The translations under genes and the position numbers were made by a program. Shown here one piece after another: positions 1-5,567 of a stretch of 8,821 nt of DNA. Source of the DNA: Verrucomicrobiota bacterium (GTDB lineage Bacteria; Verrucomicrobiota; Verrucomicrobiae; Chthoniobacterales; UBA10450); assembly GCA_005887855.1 (NCBI GenBank), contig VBQB01000170.1:1-8821 (forward strand). The letters are read 5' to 3'. Every line of letters starts with the position of its first letter. The stretch's first letter is position 1. The notes under the pieces are model-generated. The model saw only the letters and a program-made list of their open reading frames with translations, was not told where the DNA came from and ran no database searches.

Positions 1-158
1 CGGTCTGGGTTCTATAGTAAAAGCTTCAGCTCTCCTAAAGCGGCGATTTAGATGAATACAAGTTTGTCGTTCAGCCAATGGTTGTTGGCAAGGGACGTTT
101 ATTAACTGACGGTTTGAACCGCGCAGCGCCCAAAAAGCAAATTCCTATCAGTAACTAA
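1..158 (+). pseudogene. 3' fragment of a RibD C-terminal / dihydrofolate-reductase-like gene
   Basis: The frame through 51-158 reads DEYKFVVQPMVVGKGRLLTD and then a short divergent tail before TAA. The pattern 'DEY..VV.P.VVG.G..L..GL' is typical of the RibD C-terminal domain family of NADPH-dependent reductases related to dihydrofolate reductase. Just upstream, in another frame (about 2-37), lies GLGSIVKAS, which fits the glycine-rich 'GSGSIV' cofactor segment that precedes DEY in this family. A one-base change near 36-40 therefore separates the two parts. The tail after GLN also departs from the usual beta-strand ending, so a second frame change is possible. The gene runs off the left edge and is followed after 36 bases by an attC, so it was probably the cargo of a cassette. 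It looks non-functional unless the frame changes are assembly errors. The family call is from recall of the motif only. Confidence 0.5.
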
Positions 159-194
159 CTCACTCATGAGCGTTTATTCCGAAGCGAACGGAAC

Positions 195-297
195 GCCTAA
201 CCATGCGCTGCAGCGAACGGCTCCGGTCTGTCACGCCAGCTGCTTGCGCAGCCGTCGCGCCAGCCCTCCACCGTCGCTGAGCTTGGGGTCGTTAGGC
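195..297 (+). other. attC recombination site 1
   Basis: An R''-type core GCCTAAC (195-201) is matched exactly by its complement GTTAGGC (291-297). Between them lie the inner arms: GCTGCAGCGAACGG after R'' and CCGTCGCTGAGC before R', which pair with an extra unpaired base in the left arm, as in known attC sites. The spacing of about 100 bp is normal for attC. The next cassette begins at TTAGGC (292) and its gene starts 15 bases later. Confidence 0.88.
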
Positions 298-311
298 CGT
301 AAGAGGACGCT

Positions 312-806
312 ATGAAACGCACGTGGACGATCATCGGGGTGCATGATGTGCCGCGTAGCTTCCAGTGGTACCAATCACTGTTCGGCCAGGCCTCGACGGC
401 TCCGGCGCACTCGGACTTTGGTCAGCTCCTCGACTCTGACGGAACTGTGTTGCTCTGCCTTCACGAATGGGCCGTCGAGAACCATCCGTCGTTGATGAAT
501 CCCGAGGATGGGACCCCGGGCAACGGGCTCCTATTGTTCTTTCGTGTCGATGATTACGGTGCAGCACTGCGCAGAGCACGCGCTCTCGTCCCGCAGCTCG
601 CAGAAGAGCCTCACGTGAACCCTAACACTCGGACGAAAGAGTTTTCACTGCTTGATCCGGATGGATATTACGTCACGATCAGCGCGCTTTCCCGGACGGA
701 ACGGGCAGCAGTCGCGAAACAGCGGCCTAACAAACGCCTGCAGCCGACGAAGGCGCACGCCGGCGTCCGCCAGTCGGCGGCCAAACGTCCGCGCCTTCGC
801 GGCTGA
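312..806 (+). CDS. VOC family protein (glyoxalase/bleomycin-resistance fold), integron cassette gene
   Basis: This is a cytoplasmic protein of the vicinal-oxygen-chelate superfamily, whose members are metal-dependent isomerases and dioxygenases or drug-binding resistance proteins. The N-terminus (TIIGVHDVPRSFQWYQSLFG, residues 6-25) is the first beta-alpha-beta unit, residues 72-90 form the second-half strand and helix, and EFSLLDPDGYYVTIS (110-124) is the closing strand. In catalytic members this last strand usually carries a metal-binding Glu ('DPDGYxxE'). Here that position is Thr122, which argues for a binding role or altered chemistry. ATG 312 follows an AAGAGGA Shine-Dalgarno by five bases. 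The natural domain ends near residue 130. Residues from about 139 to the end are translated from attC2 and look like a read-through tail. The gene lies alone between attC1 and attC2, the classic single-gene cassette layout. The substrate cannot be predicted. Confidence 0.85.
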   Translation: MKRTWTIIGVHDVPRSFQWYQSLFGQASTAPAHSDFGQLLDSDGTVLLCLHEWAVENHPSLMNPEDGTPGNGLLLFFRVDDYGAALRRARALVPQLAEEPHVNPNTRTKEFSLLDPDGYYVTISALSRTERAAVAKQRPNKRLQPTKAHAGVRQSAAKRPRLRG

Positions 807-823
807 AGCGCTGATCGTTAGAC
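725..823 (+). other. attC recombination site 2
   Basis: R'' is GCCTAAC (725-731), which exactly complements the start of its own cassette (TTAGGC at 292). R' is GTTAGAC (817-823). The arms GCAGCCGACGAAGGCGC and GCGCCTTCGCGGCTGAAGC pair over most of their length with an unpaired base in the left arm. The site overlaps the 3' end of the VOC reading frame, whose stop codon lies inside it at 804-806. Confidence 0.88.
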
Positions 824-826
824 GAC

Positions 827-1102
827 ATGAACTCCGTCTCTCGACGACGCAGTCGGATAAGCCTGGTAACGATGATCGTCGGCGGATTCCTGGCAGTTGC
901 TCCTGTTTTCGGTCCGCTCGGGAAGACTTTGCATTATCTGGCCGACTTCATTGCTGAGCGGCCACAGCCGATGCGAGTGCCGGATATCTCTTTTTTCGCC
1001 GAGCTGCTGGCTCTGATCGTTTGTCCTGTCGGACTGCTCATGTTTGCCATATCGCTGGTTTTATTTATCCGAAGTGGCAGGCCAATCGCGCCGCGCGGAT
1101 GA
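827..1102 (+). CDS. Small two-helix membrane protein, integron cassette gene
   Basis: The 91-residue product has a basic N-terminus (MNSVSRRRSRIS), a hydrophobic segment at about 13-30 (LVTMIVGGFLAVAPVFG), a loop of about 30 residues, a second hydrophobic segment at about 56-83 (FFAELLALIVCPVGLLMFAI and on), and a short basic tail. It should be an inner-membrane protein with both ends on the cytoplasmic side. ATG 827 lies nine bases inside the cassette that begins at TTAGAC (818). No strong Shine-Dalgarno fits between, so translation may depend on read-through or coupling from upstream. The first helix faintly recalls MotA/TolQ/ExbB channel proteins ('VAPVFGPLG'), but the similarity is too weak to assign. 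No function is recognised. Confidence 0.65.
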   Translation: MNSVSRRRSRISLVTMIVGGFLAVAPVFGPLGKTLHYLADFIAERPQPMRVPDISFFAELLALIVCPVGLLMFAISLVLFIRSGRPIAPRG

Positions 1103-1115
1103 TAACGACGTCCGC

Positions 1116-1217
1116 ATCTAACCAAGCGATGCAGCCAACCCAGCACTTTGTGAAGGTCCGCGAACTGCAACGTTTTGTTGTCAAAGTGCTGGGTGGCTGA
1201 TCTTGTTATCGTTAGAT
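1116..1217 (+). other. attC recombination site 3
   Basis: R'' ATCTAAC (1116-1122) and R' GTTAGAT (1211-1217) are perfect complements. The inner arms CAGCCAACCCAGCACTTTG and CAAAGTGCTGGGTGGCTG form an 18-bp stem interrupted only by one extra A in the left arm, which is the diagnostic extrahelical base. This is the best-paired attC in the window. R'' differs by one base from the complement of its cassette's own start (TTAGAC at 818). Confidence 0.92.
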
Positions 1218-1317
1218 GAAAGCCGCCACTCGTATTCGACTCGCAGTGATTGTGTTCGCATTGCTGCTTCTTGCCTTCGCCGATTATCCGGTTTGCGCCA
1301 AAATTCGCTCATGCTGA
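1216..1317 (+). pseudogene. Truncated start of a cassette gene (signal-peptide or membrane-anchor peptide)
   Basis: The ATG at 1216 overlaps the last bases of attC3 (GTTAGATG), a common arrangement for cassette genes. It encodes 33 residues: MKAATRIRLAVIVFALLLLA followed by FADYPVCAKIRSC and a stop. The peptide has a basic start and a hydrophobic core of about 14 residues, so it reads as a signal peptide or single membrane anchor. No attC follows. Instead, minus-strand coding sequence begins at about 1308, so the original gene was probably cut there and the stop is accidental. It could alternatively be a genuine very small membrane protein. Confidence 0.45.
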
Positions 1318-1448
1318 GCAATCAAGGCGTGCGCGACGGCTTGCGTCGCGAGATCGTATCATGAGAGCTGTTCGCGGACGTGCCGATCGAACTTGTCTGC
1401 GACCGTGTCCGAGTGGAACGTCCACTCTTTCGGAATCCAGCCGGAACC
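1308..1448 (-). pseudogene. Broken 5' fragment of a phage-type SAM-dependent methyltransferase-like gene
   Basis: On the minus strand, in a different frame from the overlapping glycosylase gene, 1448-1362 reads GSGWIPKEWTFHSDTVADKF followed by DRHVREQLS. It then has TGA (1359-1361) and continues in the same frame with YDLATQAVAHALIAQHE. I recall the pattern 'EWTF....VA..FD.HVREQLPWYDLAT' as the N-terminal region of phage-associated class I methyltransferases. If so, the TGA stands exactly where the conserved Trp (TGG) belongs. The SAM-binding motif that should follow is absent, and homology ends near 1308 where cassette sequence begins. The fragment lies directly downstream of the glycosylase gene on the same strand and overlaps its C-terminal tail. 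The family assignment is from memory of the motif. Confidence 0.5.
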
Positions 1449-1906
1449 GTCTCGCCCCGTAGGAACCGCTGCAGAAGTTGTCGAGCACGTCGTTCGTTTC
1501 GTCGTTCGTTCCACCACCGATTGGTGCCAGAAGGATGCGGAAAGATCAAGAACCGGCGTCCATAAATGCGTATCTCCGCCAGAAAAGGCAAGTCGCGGAA
1601 GCCGAAGCAGCGCGCGACGTTCTTACCGAGCAGGACGATGCGCTCGACGCGCCAATCCAAGAGGACGTCGGCGGCGTTGACGTTACCTTTCGCGCGGTCG
1701 AACGCGTCGCCTTTGCCGCGCTTCCCGCTGTAGTGCGTGTTCAGGTGCTTCCGGCGACACGCGATCAGCTCGTCGTGACTCATTCCGGCGAGCCGCGCGA
1801 TCTTCTGGCCATTCGGGCCGGCGAGTGGTTTGCGCGGGTCGCCCCGCCGCGACGGAGCTTGGCCGACCAGCCCGATCTTGTGCGTCTCGATCTTCTTCTG
1901 TTTCAT
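1322..1906 (-). CDS. Uracil-DNA glycosylase superfamily-like protein
   Basis: The predicted product belongs to the uracil-DNA glycosylase fold, whose members excise uracil from DNA. The N-terminal strand and loop IGLVGQAPSRRGDPRKPLAG (11-30) matches the first active-site motif region (G-Q-x-P). A Rossmann-like strand follows, RIVLLGKNVARCFG (89-102), and FPHPSGTNRWWNE (122-134) matches the second motif, 'HPSG.N..WN'. ATG 1904-1906 has a good Shine-Dalgarno (GGAGG, minus strand, 1911-1915) five bases upstream. The domain should end near residue 150. The Arg/Ser-rich tail (about 152-194) overlaps a methyltransferase-like reading in another frame, so the tail may come from a frame change or fusion. 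The gene runs against the neighbouring cassettes and looks phage- or mobile-element-derived. The superfamily call is firm. I infer that it acts on phage or damaged DNA. Confidence 0.75.
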   Translation of the reverse strand: MKQKKIETHKIGLVGQAPSRRGDPRKPLAGPNGQKIARLAGMSHDELIACRRKHLNTHYSGKRGKGDAFDRAKGNVNAADVLLDWRVERIVLLGKNVARCFGFRDLPFLAEIRIYGRRFLIFPHPSGTNRWWNERRNERRARQLLQRFLRGETVPAGFRKSGRSTRTRSQTSSIGTSANSSHDTISRRKPSRTP

Positions 1907-1918
1907 GATGCCTCCAAG

Positions 1919-2138
1919 TCACGATAGAACGCTGGCGGACTTTTGCGAGCCAATCTGTTGTGCGCCGTCCGTTTCAGCTTTTACAGAAACTATGCGCCCG
2001 GTGAGCATACCAATTATTCTCAATCCCGGTGCGCCCTGATTGTCCCGTCAAATGTACGTCTGGACCCGGCCAGCTGAACATATCCGAGGGCGTGACAACT
2101 TGTATTGCGCTGGCATCCGCAGGCGGGGTCGACGGGTC
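1919..2138 (-). pseudogene. Decayed conserved gene, fragment A
   Basis: On the minus strand 2138-2003 reads DPSTPPADASAIQVVTPSDM followed by FSWPGPDVHLTGQSGRTGIE and NNWYA. After a one-base frame change near 2002 it continues TGRIVSVKAETDGAQQIGSQ to a TGA at 1919-1921. The DNA from about 2047 to 2138 closely matches 7708-7799 on the opposite strand (fragment B), with the shared core TCGGATATGTTCAG. 'PSD.FSWPGPDVHLT' followed by 'W.ALTGRVV.VK.EADGD' is a pattern I recall from hypothetical proteins of uncultured bacteria, so this is probably a real gene whose start and end are lost. Upstream residues (to 2333) are open but not recognisable. No function is known to me. Confidence 0.5.
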
Positions 2139-2237
2139 CAATTCTGTGATTGACCGCGGTGTGGCGACTCGGGTAGCCTTGAATTCCGGTGGGGGCGCGT
2201 CAGGTTTTAGTTTCACTTGGCGCGTTCTCCGCTCTAA

Positions 2238-2256
2238 ATGCCGAATGATTCGGCAT
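2238..2256. repeat. 19-bp palindrome, possible operator
   Basis: ATGCCGAATGATTCGGCAT is a perfect inverted repeat of two 9-base arms around a single G. It lies about 150 bases upstream of the serine-hydrolase start. Its arms are too close to form a stable hairpin, so a dimeric protein-binding site is more likely than a terminator. Chance occurrence cannot be excluded. Confidence 0.35.
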
Positions 2257-2304
2257 AATTCCCGCCATGCAGCCTTTTGCGGGCTTCTTCCTCGGAAGGA
2301 CAGG

Positions 2305-2341
2305 AAATAGATTGCAAGATGCAGTCTAATCATAGTTAGGT
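2305..2341 (+). repeat. 30-bp repeat copy 1 joined to a cassette-type GTTAGGT boundary
   Basis: The sequence AAATAGATTGCAAGATGCAG then TCTAATCATA (2305-2334) recurs at 6288-6317 with four mismatches in 30. It is followed at 2335-2341 by GTTAGGT, a canonical R'-type integrase core. TTAGGT is the exact complement of the ACCTAA core at 4690, as expected if a cassette begins at 2336 and ends with the attC at 4690. The repeat itself contains GTCTAAT, which resembles an R'' core, but has no stem-loop. It may be the left part of an attI-like or secondary integration site. Confidence 0.5.
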
Positions 2342-2385
2342 CTATGAATGTGTCTTCGACATTTTAAGGAGGTACGCCAGCAACA

Positions 2386-3657
2386 GTGATCATTGGCAAA
2401 ATGACGTTTGAATTTCCCATACGCGCCGACGCGAGTTTGCTGGTCGGTGTTGCTCTCCTGATCGCAGCGTGCTCGCGGCCTGGTTCCACGGTCGGCTCGT
2501 CGGCGCTCAAGCCGATCGACCCGGCTGCGCTGCAAGTCACCGTGGGCACGGCAGCCCGGGAGATGCTGGTTCCCGGCGCCGTGGTTCTCTTGCGCACACC
2601 CCAAGGCGAGTTCACGGTCACCTACGGCACCACGTTACTAGGCGCTACAACCCCACCCCGCGCCGACACCCACTTCAGGATCGCATCGAATACCAAGACG
2701 ATGACGGCTGCAGTGATCATGCAACTGGCACAGGAAAGCAAGCTCAGTCTCGAAGATCCGGTCTCAAAATACGTCCCGGGCGTGCCCAACGGCGGCAACA
2801 TCACCATTGCCGAGCTGCTGGCAATGCGCAGCGGTCTCTACAATTACACCAACGCCCCCGAATTTTCGGCGAGCCTGGACCGTGACCACACCAAGGTTTG
2901 GTCCCCTGCCGAGCTGCTGGCAATTGCGTTCGCGCACCCGCCCAACTTTCCGCCGGGCACAGCCTACGAGTACAACAACACCAACTATGCGCTGCTGGGT
3001 CTCATCATTGAAAAGGTCGATGGCAGGCCACTGGCCCAGGCAATGCAGGACCGGTTATTCGATCCCCTGAATATGCAGCATACCGAGCTCCCCGCCGGCA
3101 CCGTGAACACCATCCCCGAACCATACTCGCACGGCTACTTGTACGGCAGCTCCTCGGTCGCCTTGGTGGGCACACCGCCGTACTCGCCCGAGGTCCAGGC
3201 TGCGGCACGTGCCGGCACCCTTCTGCCCACCGACTACACCGACTTGAACCATTCCTTTGCTGCGGCGGCGGGGGGTGTCATTTCCACCCCGCCAACGATC
3301 TCGCCGTCTGGATCAAGGCACTGGTAGGGGGGACGCGTGCTCAACGCCGAATATCAGCGCCACTGGCTCGACAGCTTGCAACCCGAGGACCCGCGCAAGC
3401 CCGACGGCCAACAGTACGGGTACGGCATCAGCCAACTACGCTGGGGAGCGAACACGATGTATTTTCACGGCGGCGAGACCCCTGGCTACAACTCGTTCAT
3501 AGGCTACGACCTCAGCAACCAGGTGACGCTCGTGGTCTGGACCAATCTGACCGTATCGCTCGACGAACGACCGACGGCCAATGCCATCATGTTGAAAGTG
3601 CTCGATCAGATCTACGTGCTGTCACCGCTGCCGCCTCCCCCATCGCCGATCAATTGA
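2386..3657 (+). pseudogene. Lipoprotein serine hydrolase, beta-lactamase/DD-peptidase family, with two compensating indels
   Basis: The product is a class C beta-lactamase/PBP4*-like serine hydrolase (beta-lactamase, D-Ala carboxypeptidase or esterase), predicted to be an exported lipoprotein: the signal segment ends in LIAAC (lipobox Cys29). The catalytic motifs are all present: S-N-T-K (101-104), Y-N-N (196-198) in YEYNNTNY, and H-G-G in FHGGETPGYN (about 361-363), which replaces the KTG box. The frame is broken locally. After GGVISTP (near 3290) a base seems missing, and near 3331 one seems extra. The 40 bases between make sense only in another frame (NDLAVWIKALVGG), and in the main frame they give TAG at 3325-3327. 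The same frame then resumes from 3334 to the stop at 3655-3657. GTG 2386 lies 13 bases after a perfect AAGGAGGT; ATG 2401 is the alternative start. If the indels are assembly errors, this is an intact gene of about 423 residues. Confidence 0.85.
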
Positions 3658-3818
3658 GCAAAGCGGGGTGGTCATGGGGCTGTTCGTCTCAAATTGATTC
3701 GGCCGGTCGCGTGCTTTTCACAGCAGACGCGCGCCGCAGCGACGGAAAGAGGTTAATCGTCAGGGCCGACGAAAAGCTGACAGCATTTCTCGAGCTTGAA
3801 AGAATCACGCACAAATGA
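3658..3818 (+). pseudogene. Degenerate short ORF directly after the hydrolase
   Basis: Immediately after the hydrolase stop, and in the same frame, the sequence reads AKAGWSWGCSSQIDSAGRVL. After a frame change near 3715-3722 another frame continues with ADARRSDGKRLIVRADEKLT then AFLELERITHK and TGA at 3816-3818. The combination 'WSWGC....DS.GR......DA...DGKR..VRADEKLTAFLELE' is a peptide I associate with recurrent small ORFs in uncultured-bacterium genomes. No start codon or ribosome site is evident, so this is most likely a remnant. Its function is unknown. Confidence 0.35.
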
Positions 3819-3880
3819 GTAGGGTGAGAGCGAATATCACCGGGGCCATCCTCTACTGAAGGCCACATCGGAGTTTGCGA

Positions 3881-4639
3881 ATGAAAACAAAGGACTTAGG
3901 CAACCAAATAGCTGCAACGTATAAGATGCTTCGGCTTGGATTGGCTGTGATGGCATTCGCATTTCCGCCCCTCCTGTGGATTGGCGGTCATTTCCTTGCG
4001 GGCCTGCCCCTTGCCGGCTCGATGAGCGCCTATTACCACGCCGGTGACCCTCTCCATCCCGGCCAAGGTGTCATGCGCAACGAATTCGTTGGCATCCTCT
4101 TCGCCGTGGGTGTCCTTCTCTTTGCCTATCAGGGCTACTCGCGTTTTGAGGATTATGCACTGAATCTCGCAGGCGTCGTAGCGCTGGGAATTGCTCTATT
4201 CCCCATGAAATGGCCCACACAACCCAACGACAGTTCGTTTTCCCTTCATGGCACCTGCGCGATATCTTTCTTTGTCTGCATCGCGTACGTCTGCATCTGC
4301 CGCGCGGGCGACACTTTGCCTCTGATTCATGATGATGCGACACGCAAACGCTATCTCCGGACTTACCAATTTCTCGGTTTCGCGATGGTGCTATGTCCTG
4401 TCTTCGCGTGGGTTCTGATCTCACGCATGCCGTTCCATAAATCCGCGATTTTCTTCGTCGAACTCGCTGGCATCTATGTCTTCGCAACGTATTGGGTCAT
4501 CAAAAGCCATGAGGCTTCCAAAACAAACGTAGACAAGAAAGCGACCCTCGGAAAACTTCGCGTCAAGCCTCATGGACTATCCGACGTTTTGCGCACACTA
4601 CCGGTCACTCTCGTGGGCGACCAACAAGCAGGGCAATAG
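3881..4639 (+). CDS. Six-helix integral membrane protein of unknown function
   Basis: The product of about 252 residues has hydrophobic segments at about 12-35, 67-88, 91-112, 120-142, 163-185 and 188-211, followed by a soluble basic tail of about 40 residues. It should be an inner-membrane protein with six helices. Between helices 1 and 2 the loop SMSAYYHAGDPLHPGQGVMR, followed by NEFVG and later YALNLAGVVALGIALFP, looks like a conserved family signature. The general layout recalls DUF998-like membrane proteins, but I cannot name a family. ATG 3881 is preferred because GGAG (3870-3873) lies seven bases upstream; a TTG at 3875 is also in frame. It is followed after 50 bases by an attC half site, so it is probably the last gene of a cassette. 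No catalytic motif is visible. Confidence 0.75.
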   Translation: MKTKDLGNQIAATYKMLRLGLAVMAFAFPPLLWIGGHFLAGLPLAGSMSAYYHAGDPLHPGQGVMRNEFVGILFAVGVLLFAYQGYSRFEDYALNLAGVVALGIALFPMKWPTQPNDSSFSLHGTCAISFFVCIAYVCICRAGDTLPLIHDDATRKRYLRTYQFLGFAMVLCPVFAWVLISRMPFHKSAIFFVELAGIYVFATYWVIKSHEASKTNVDKKATLGKLRVKPHGLSDVLRTLPVTLVGDQQAGQ

Positions 4640-4689
4640 GGACGTTTCGTGAAGGTTCTCAGCATGTTCACTGAACAAGGACAGCCGAA

Positions 4690-4725
4690 ACCTAACTAGG
4701 TGATGCAGCTAACCGCTGGCCCCAC
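4690..4725 (+). other. Left half of a truncated attC site
   Basis: ACCTAAC (4690-4696) is an R'' core, followed by GTGATGCAGCTAACCGCTGG, the typical L'' arm. No matching right arm or GTTAGGT appears downstream, where sequence of a different kind begins. The core exactly complements the TTAGGT at 2336, so this probably closed the cassette carrying the hydrolase and the membrane protein before its right half was lost. Confidence 0.65.
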
Positions 4726-4811
4726 ACGATGACCAGCTCACAACACCCTTACAAAATCCGCCCGCGCAAAGATCGACGTTGTGTCGATTTGTTCTCCGAC
4801 CAAATCCCCGG

Positions 4812-5165
4812 TCAGCATGTGCAATGCAGGATGGCGTAAGCCTGGCCCTTCTTCACTTCCTCCAGCAGCTGACAGACTTCCAATGTGGGCGCCGTAATGA
4901 CCTCGATACCGCGCCGTTTCGCCTCCGCTAGGACGTCGTCCATTACCGGAAGCGCGCCATGGGCGCCGGTCCCAATAATGAGCCGCTTACCTCCCCAGGG
5001 AATTTCTTCTCTGGCCGAAAGCGGTGTGTGGCCGAACTTTTCGCGGAATTGCTTGGAAGGTCCTTTCTTCCGCTTCCGCACTTTGCCGCCGTCGATCACC
5101 ACATCATGCGTGTAGCGCTTTCCCTCGACCTCGATCTCACCAAACTTGACCAGTCGTGCTTTCAT
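4812..5165 (-). CDS. Mth938-like domain-containing protein (MTH938/NDUFAF3 family)
   Basis: This 117-residue soluble protein matches the small Mth938 domain family (DUF498), a three-layer alpha/beta fold also found in AAMDC and the mitochondrial complex I assembly factor NDUFAF3. The family order is visible: F-G-x-I-x-V-x-G-x-x-Y-x-x-D-V-V-I at the N-terminus (8-24), the glycine-rich strand KRLIIGTGAHGALPV (60-74), a helix DDVLAEAKRRGIEVITAPTL with the conserved Thr, and the C-terminal AILHCTC. The length is typical. ATG 5163-5165 is the natural start, but no strong Shine-Dalgarno precedes it. The upstream 100 bases hold the small duplicated ORF on the other strand, so the native promoter may have been replaced. 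The molecular role of bacterial members is poorly known. Confidence 0.85.
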   Translation of the reverse strand: MKARLVKFGEIEVEGKRYTHDVVIDGGKVRKRKKGPSKQFREKFGHTPLSAREEIPWGGKRLIIGTGAHGALPVMDDVLAEAKRRGIEVITAPTLEVCQLLEEVKKGQAYAILHCTC

Positions 5166-5171
5166 TTCTCA

Positions 5172-5283
5172 ATGTTCCGCTGGCTCAATCTCCAAGGCAA
5201 TGATGCTGTCATTCGCGTTCTTTAATGAAGCTGGCAATGTGATCGAAACACTCGAGCATGTTGCCGAGTTCAAAGAGCCGTGA
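5172..5283 (+). pseudogene. Frameshifted short conserved ORF, copy 1 of a duplicated peptide
   Basis: ATG 5172 reads MFRWLNLQGNDAVIRV and hits TAA at 5223-5225. After adding one base near 5220 the continuation is FNEAGNVIETLEHVAEFKEP with TGA at 5281-5283. Copy 2 at 5569-5643 encodes IIRVYDAAGNVIETHDQTGE followed by FKEP without the extra base, so the extra C in copy 1 looks like a real or sequencing-derived frameshift. Its stop overlaps the GTG of the next gene (GTGA). The ATG lies only six bases from the divergent Mth938 start, an implausibly tight spacing for two promoters. The role is unknown. Confidence 0.45.
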
Positions 5284-5567
5284 GTGCGAATAGATTTGCG
5301 GTCACGACGCGGTGGGTCAAGGAGTTCGTCCGTCTTGTTGGAGAATCGTGGGGAATAATGGCTGGGGCGCTTTCTATTCCCTTCCTGTTTTTGTCGCTTT
5401 TCAATGTCTTTTCGCAAAGGTTCCCTACAAGGGCGAATCTTTACTGGAATCCTTATGTGAAGCCGAATATGTGGGACGACCACGATAAATGGAGCAGTAA
5501 AGCTAGGCGGTGGGCGATGGGCTGGCTTGAATGCGAGGAAGAACAAAAAAACAAGCAAGGAAAATAA
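5280..5567 (+). CDS. Small single-pass membrane protein
   Basis: The 95-residue product starts at a GTG that overlaps the stop of the preceding short ORF (GTGA), which suggests translational coupling. Residues 1-24 are soluble and basic-aromatic (FAVTTRWVKEFVRLVGESWG), residues about 25-45 form one hydrophobic helix (IMAGALSIPFLFLSLFNVF), and the remainder is hydrophilic with Trp-rich and then Lys/Glu-rich sequence. The N-terminal half looks like the start of a larger membrane-protein family, whereas the C-terminal half (from about PTRANLYW) does not resemble it, so a fusion after truncation is possible. It is bracketed by two copies of the same short peptide-coding sequence. No function is recognised. 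Confidence 0.55.
   Translation: MSANRFAVTTRWVKEFVRLVGESWGIMAGALSIPFLFLSLFNVFSQRFPTRANLYWNPYVKPNMWDDHDKWSSKARRWAMGWLECEEEQKNKQGK

Noticed and set aside
827..1102. MotA/TolQ/ExbB channel assignment for the two-helix cassette protein
   Set aside because: Only a few residues around the first helix agree, and the conserved channel residues cannot be found.
1478..1927. Plus-strand open frame of 149 codons
   Set aside because: It is the antisense shadow of the glycosylase gene, which has clear motifs and a ribosome site.
2029..2310. Plus-strand open frame upstream of the hydrolase
   Set aside because: No ribosome site or motif. The opposite strand carries the recognisable fragment A.
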